From Dorea sp. AM10-31 (GTDB lineage: Bacteria; Bacillota; Clostridia; Lachnospirales; Lachnospiraceae): a stretch of 64,000 nucleotides of DNA. A program made the position numbers and the translations under genes. The stretch spans positions 3,297-67,296 of the forward strand of contig NZ_QTUV01000003.1 of the NCBI RefSeq assembly GCF_003435815.1. The letters run 5' to 3'. Shown here piece by piece: positions 62,087 through 64,000 of this stretch. The notes below the pieces were generated by a model, which worked only from the letters and a program-made list of their open reading frames with translations, did not search any database and was not told the origin of the DNA. Position 1 is the first letter of the stretch. Every line of letters starts with the position of its first letter.

Positions 62087-62106
62087 ATAGGAAGAAGGTG
62101 GCATGC

Positions 62107-62694
62107 TTGACATTAGAGGAGAAAATAAAGCATCTTCGCACGAAGGCGATGGAAGAAGCCCGTGGCGAAGGAAATGCAATCATCAAACAGCATGAGGATG
62201 CGCTCCGGCAGCTTGCAAAGCAGCATGAAGAAGAGGTGAAACGTCAGGTAGAGACGCGGATCAAAGCAGAGCAGGTAAGTGCAAAGCAGCAGCTCAATAT
62301 GGCAATGTCAAAGGCGCAGCTCGAATTGAAAAGAGAGATCAGCGCGACGCAATTTGAATTAAAAAAAGAACTGTTTCAGGAAGTGGAAGAAAAACTGAAT
62401 GATTATATGCAGACACCACAGTATCAGGCACTTCTTGTTACTTATATAGAAAAGGCTGCCGGATTTGCAGATGGAAAAGAGATGACGATATATCTTAATC
62501 CGTCGGATGCAAGATGGAAAGATTATTTGGAAGAGCATACCGGCATGAAACTTACGATCAGTAAAGAAGATTTTATTGGCGGGGTGCGCGCGGTAATTCA
62601 TGAAAGAAATATATTAGTTGACTATGCGTTTAAGGGAGCGCTGGAAAATGAATCCCATAAATTCTCATTCAAGGGAGGTGCGGGAATTGACTAG
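62107..62694 (+). CDS. ntpE: V-type ATPase subunit E
   Basis: 195 residues from the TTG at 62107, about 6 bases after AAGGTGG; GTG 62098 is an alternative but overlaps the ribosome site. Long N-terminal helix (about 1-100), then a globular C-terminal domain ([22 protein letters not shown], then [13 protein letters not shown]). Peripheral stalk partner of the G/H-like subunit. Overlaps subunit A by 8 bp. Confidence 0.92.
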   Translation: MTLEEKIKHLRTKAMEEARGEGNAIIKQHEDALRQLAKQHEEEVKRQVETRIKAEQVSAKQQLNMAMSKAQLELKREISATQFELKKELFQEVEEKLNDYMQTPQYQALLVTYIEKAAGFADGKEMTIYLNPSDARWKDYLEEHTGMKLTISKEDFIGGVRAVIHERNILVDYAFKGALENESHKFSFKGGAGID

Positions 62695-64000
62695 CGAAAA
62701 GACTGGAAAGATATATGGCATTAATGGCCCCGTTATCTATCTGAAAGGGAAGAATGGATTTAAAATGTCGGAGATGGTCTATGTCGGAAAGGAACGCCTT
62801 GTCGGTGAGGTGATTTCTCTGGATAAAGATCTGACAACGATCCAGGTATACGAGGAGACATCGGGACTGCGTCCGGGAGAAGAAGTTACGGCATCGGGCG
62901 CTGCTGTCTCTGTGACACTGGCTCCGGGAATACTAAATAACATATTTGATGGAATCGAACGACCGCTTGAGAGAATCGCAGAATCAGGAGGTGCATTTAT
63001 CACACGTGGTGTCAGCGTGGACGAACTGGATAAAGAAAAATTATGGGATACACATATGACAGTGGGTATCGGTGATCTGGTGCACGGAGGAATGATTATT
63101 GCAGAAGTTCCGGAAACGCGTGCAATCGTGCATAAATGCATGGTGCCACCGGATGTAGAAGGAAAAGTAATTTCGGTTGTACCGGATGGACAGTATACGA
63201 TCAAGGATACGCTGATAACACTGGAGCTTGCGGATGGAACATTAAAAGAACTGTCAATGACACAGAGATGGCCGATCCGTGTACCGCGGCCGGTATCGGA
63301 ACGGTATCCGGCAAGCGTACCGCTTGTAACCGGACAGAGAATTCTGGATACCATGTTCCCGATTGCAAAGGGCGGAACCGCCGCAATTCCTGGAGGATTC
63401 GGAACCGGAAAGACGATGACACAGCATCAGATCGCAAAATGGTCCGATGCAGATATTATTATTTATATCGGATGTGGAGAGCGTGGAAATGAGATGACAC
63501 AGGTTCTGGAAGAATTTTCCGAGCTGGTCGATCCGAAATCCGGCAATCCTCTGATGGATAGGACAGCGCTGATCGCAAATACTTCTAATATGCCGGTAGC
63601 TGCCCGTGAAGCATCTATTTATACCGGACTCACCCTGGCAGAGTATTATCGTGATATGGGGTATGATGTGGCGATTATGGCAGATTCTACTTCACGATGG
63701 GCAGAGGCACTGCGTGAACTGTCCGGACGACTGGAAGAGATGCCGGCAGAAGAGGGATTTCCGGCTTATCTTGCATCCAGACTGTCCGCATTCTATGAGC
63801 GTGCAGGTATGATGCAGACATTAAATGGAGCAACCGGATCAGTATCGATCATCGGTGCAGTATCGCCACAGGGTGGAGATTTCTCTGAACCGGTCACACA
63901 GAATACAAAGCGTTTCGTGCGCTGCTTCTGGGGACTGGATAAATCGCTGGCGTATGCGAGACATTTCCCGGCAATCCACTGGCTGTCCAGCTACAGTGAA
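62687..64000 (+). CDS. ntpA: V-type ATPase catalytic subunit A, cut by the window end
   Basis: 438 codons are present of about 590. The TTG at 62687 follows GGGAGGTG. N-terminal barrel ([15 protein letters not shown]), the non-homologous insert (about 110-190), then the catalytic domain with P-loop GGFGTGKT (236-243), [13 protein letters not shown] with the catalytic Glu, and [14 protein letters not shown]. Hydrolyses or makes ATP with subunit B, which should follow outside the window. No frameshift seen up to the edge. Confidence 0.95.
   Translation, partial: MTSEKTGKIYGINGPVIYLKGKNGFKMSEMVYVGKERLVGEVISLDKDLTTIQVYEETSGLRPGEEVTASGAAVSVTLAPGILNNIFDGIERPLERIAESGGAFITRGVSVDELDKEKLWDTHMTVGIGDLVHGGMIIAEVPETRAIVHKCMVPPDVEGKVISVVPDGQYTIKDTLITLELADGTLKELSMTQRWPIRVPRPVSERYPASVPLVTGQRILDTMFPIAKGGTAAIPGGFGTGKTMTQHQIAKWSDADIIIYIGCGERGNEMTQVLEEFSELVDPKSGNPLMDRTALIANTSNMPVAAREASIYTGLTLAEYYRDMGYDVAIMADSTSRWAEALRELSGRLEEMPAEEGFPAYLASRLSAFYERAGMMQTLNGATGSVSIIGAVSPQGGDFSEPVTQNTKRFVRCFWGLDKSLAYARHFPAIHWLSSYSE

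Overview
The window looks like a chromosomal segment from a gut-type Clostridia of the family Lachnospiraceae (a Dorea/Mediterraneibacter/Blautia-like organism; family level is as far as I can support). The grounds are the low-GC Firmicutes gene style with strong Shine-Dalgarno sites and frequent TTG/GTG starts, sporulation-type genes (cwlD, bofA, ricT/yaaT, GH18 cortex-type hydrolase), a PerR/rubrerythrin oxygen defence, a V-type ATPase, and several protein families typical of this group (DUF5702, DUF6382, DUF6147, DUF1858, DUF1002). No phage, insertion sequence or CRISPR array was seen. It reads as ordinary core chromosome with a few accessory-looking blocks.

Layout. 1-560: a six-tRNA cluster (Val, Tyr, Thr, fMet, Phe, Lys) ending in a terminator. 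600-6900: a yybP-ykoY-type Mn2+ riboswitch leading a P-type cation ATPase, then an AI-2E family permease and a secreted beta-helix protein, closed by a palindromic repeat cluster. 7250-9960: rubrerythrin and PerR, each behind a promoter with a Per-box-like palindrome; a secreted NlpC/P60 hydrolase; an intergenic cluster of five DnaA boxes; and a small DUF1858 protein. 10270-17940: mecA, a GH18 hydrolase, cwlD, tsaC/sua5, upp, a dCMP deaminase, bofA and an Sfp-type transferase. 18070-26500: a complete Tad/Flp-type pilus operon behind a structured leader (tadZ, tadA, tadB, tadC, a 58-residue Flp pilin, DUF5702, two TadE-like pseudopilins, an A24 prepilin peptidase and a DUF6382 protein). 26600-41750: rhomboid protease, orphan histidine kinase, HIT protein, sigma factor, murG, DUF4367 and DUF6147 proteins, an AAA/DUF4143 ATPase, mtnN, and a housekeeping run of a guanylate-kinase-like protein, holB, ricT, trmN6, rsmI and a multi-sugar ABC ATPase. 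41780-47700: an aconitase-family hydratase, an ECF sigma factor coupled to a membrane beta-propeller protein, and bioY with a BirA-type operator. 47700-54420: a gene-poor kilobase with a leader-like transcription unit, a 1061-residue TPR/acidic-repeat/AAA protein, and glgB followed by 114-bp direct repeats. 54419-57838 (minus strand): ribokinase, DUF1002 protein, thioredoxin and trmB. 58014-64000: a V-type ATPase operon that runs off the window inside subunit A.

The most unusual items are: the TPR-acidic-CbxX-like AAA protein with a degenerate Walker B; the DnaA-box cluster away from any dnaA gene; the Tad locus with very long gene overlaps, a pilin below usual ORF cut-offs and a pseudopilin carrying two Cys/His modules; two genes whose Shine-Dalgarno lies in the 3' arm of a terminator-like hairpin with the U-tract touching the start codon; and a short ORF at 48304 whose ribosome site can be sequestered by pairing with its own 3' coding region.
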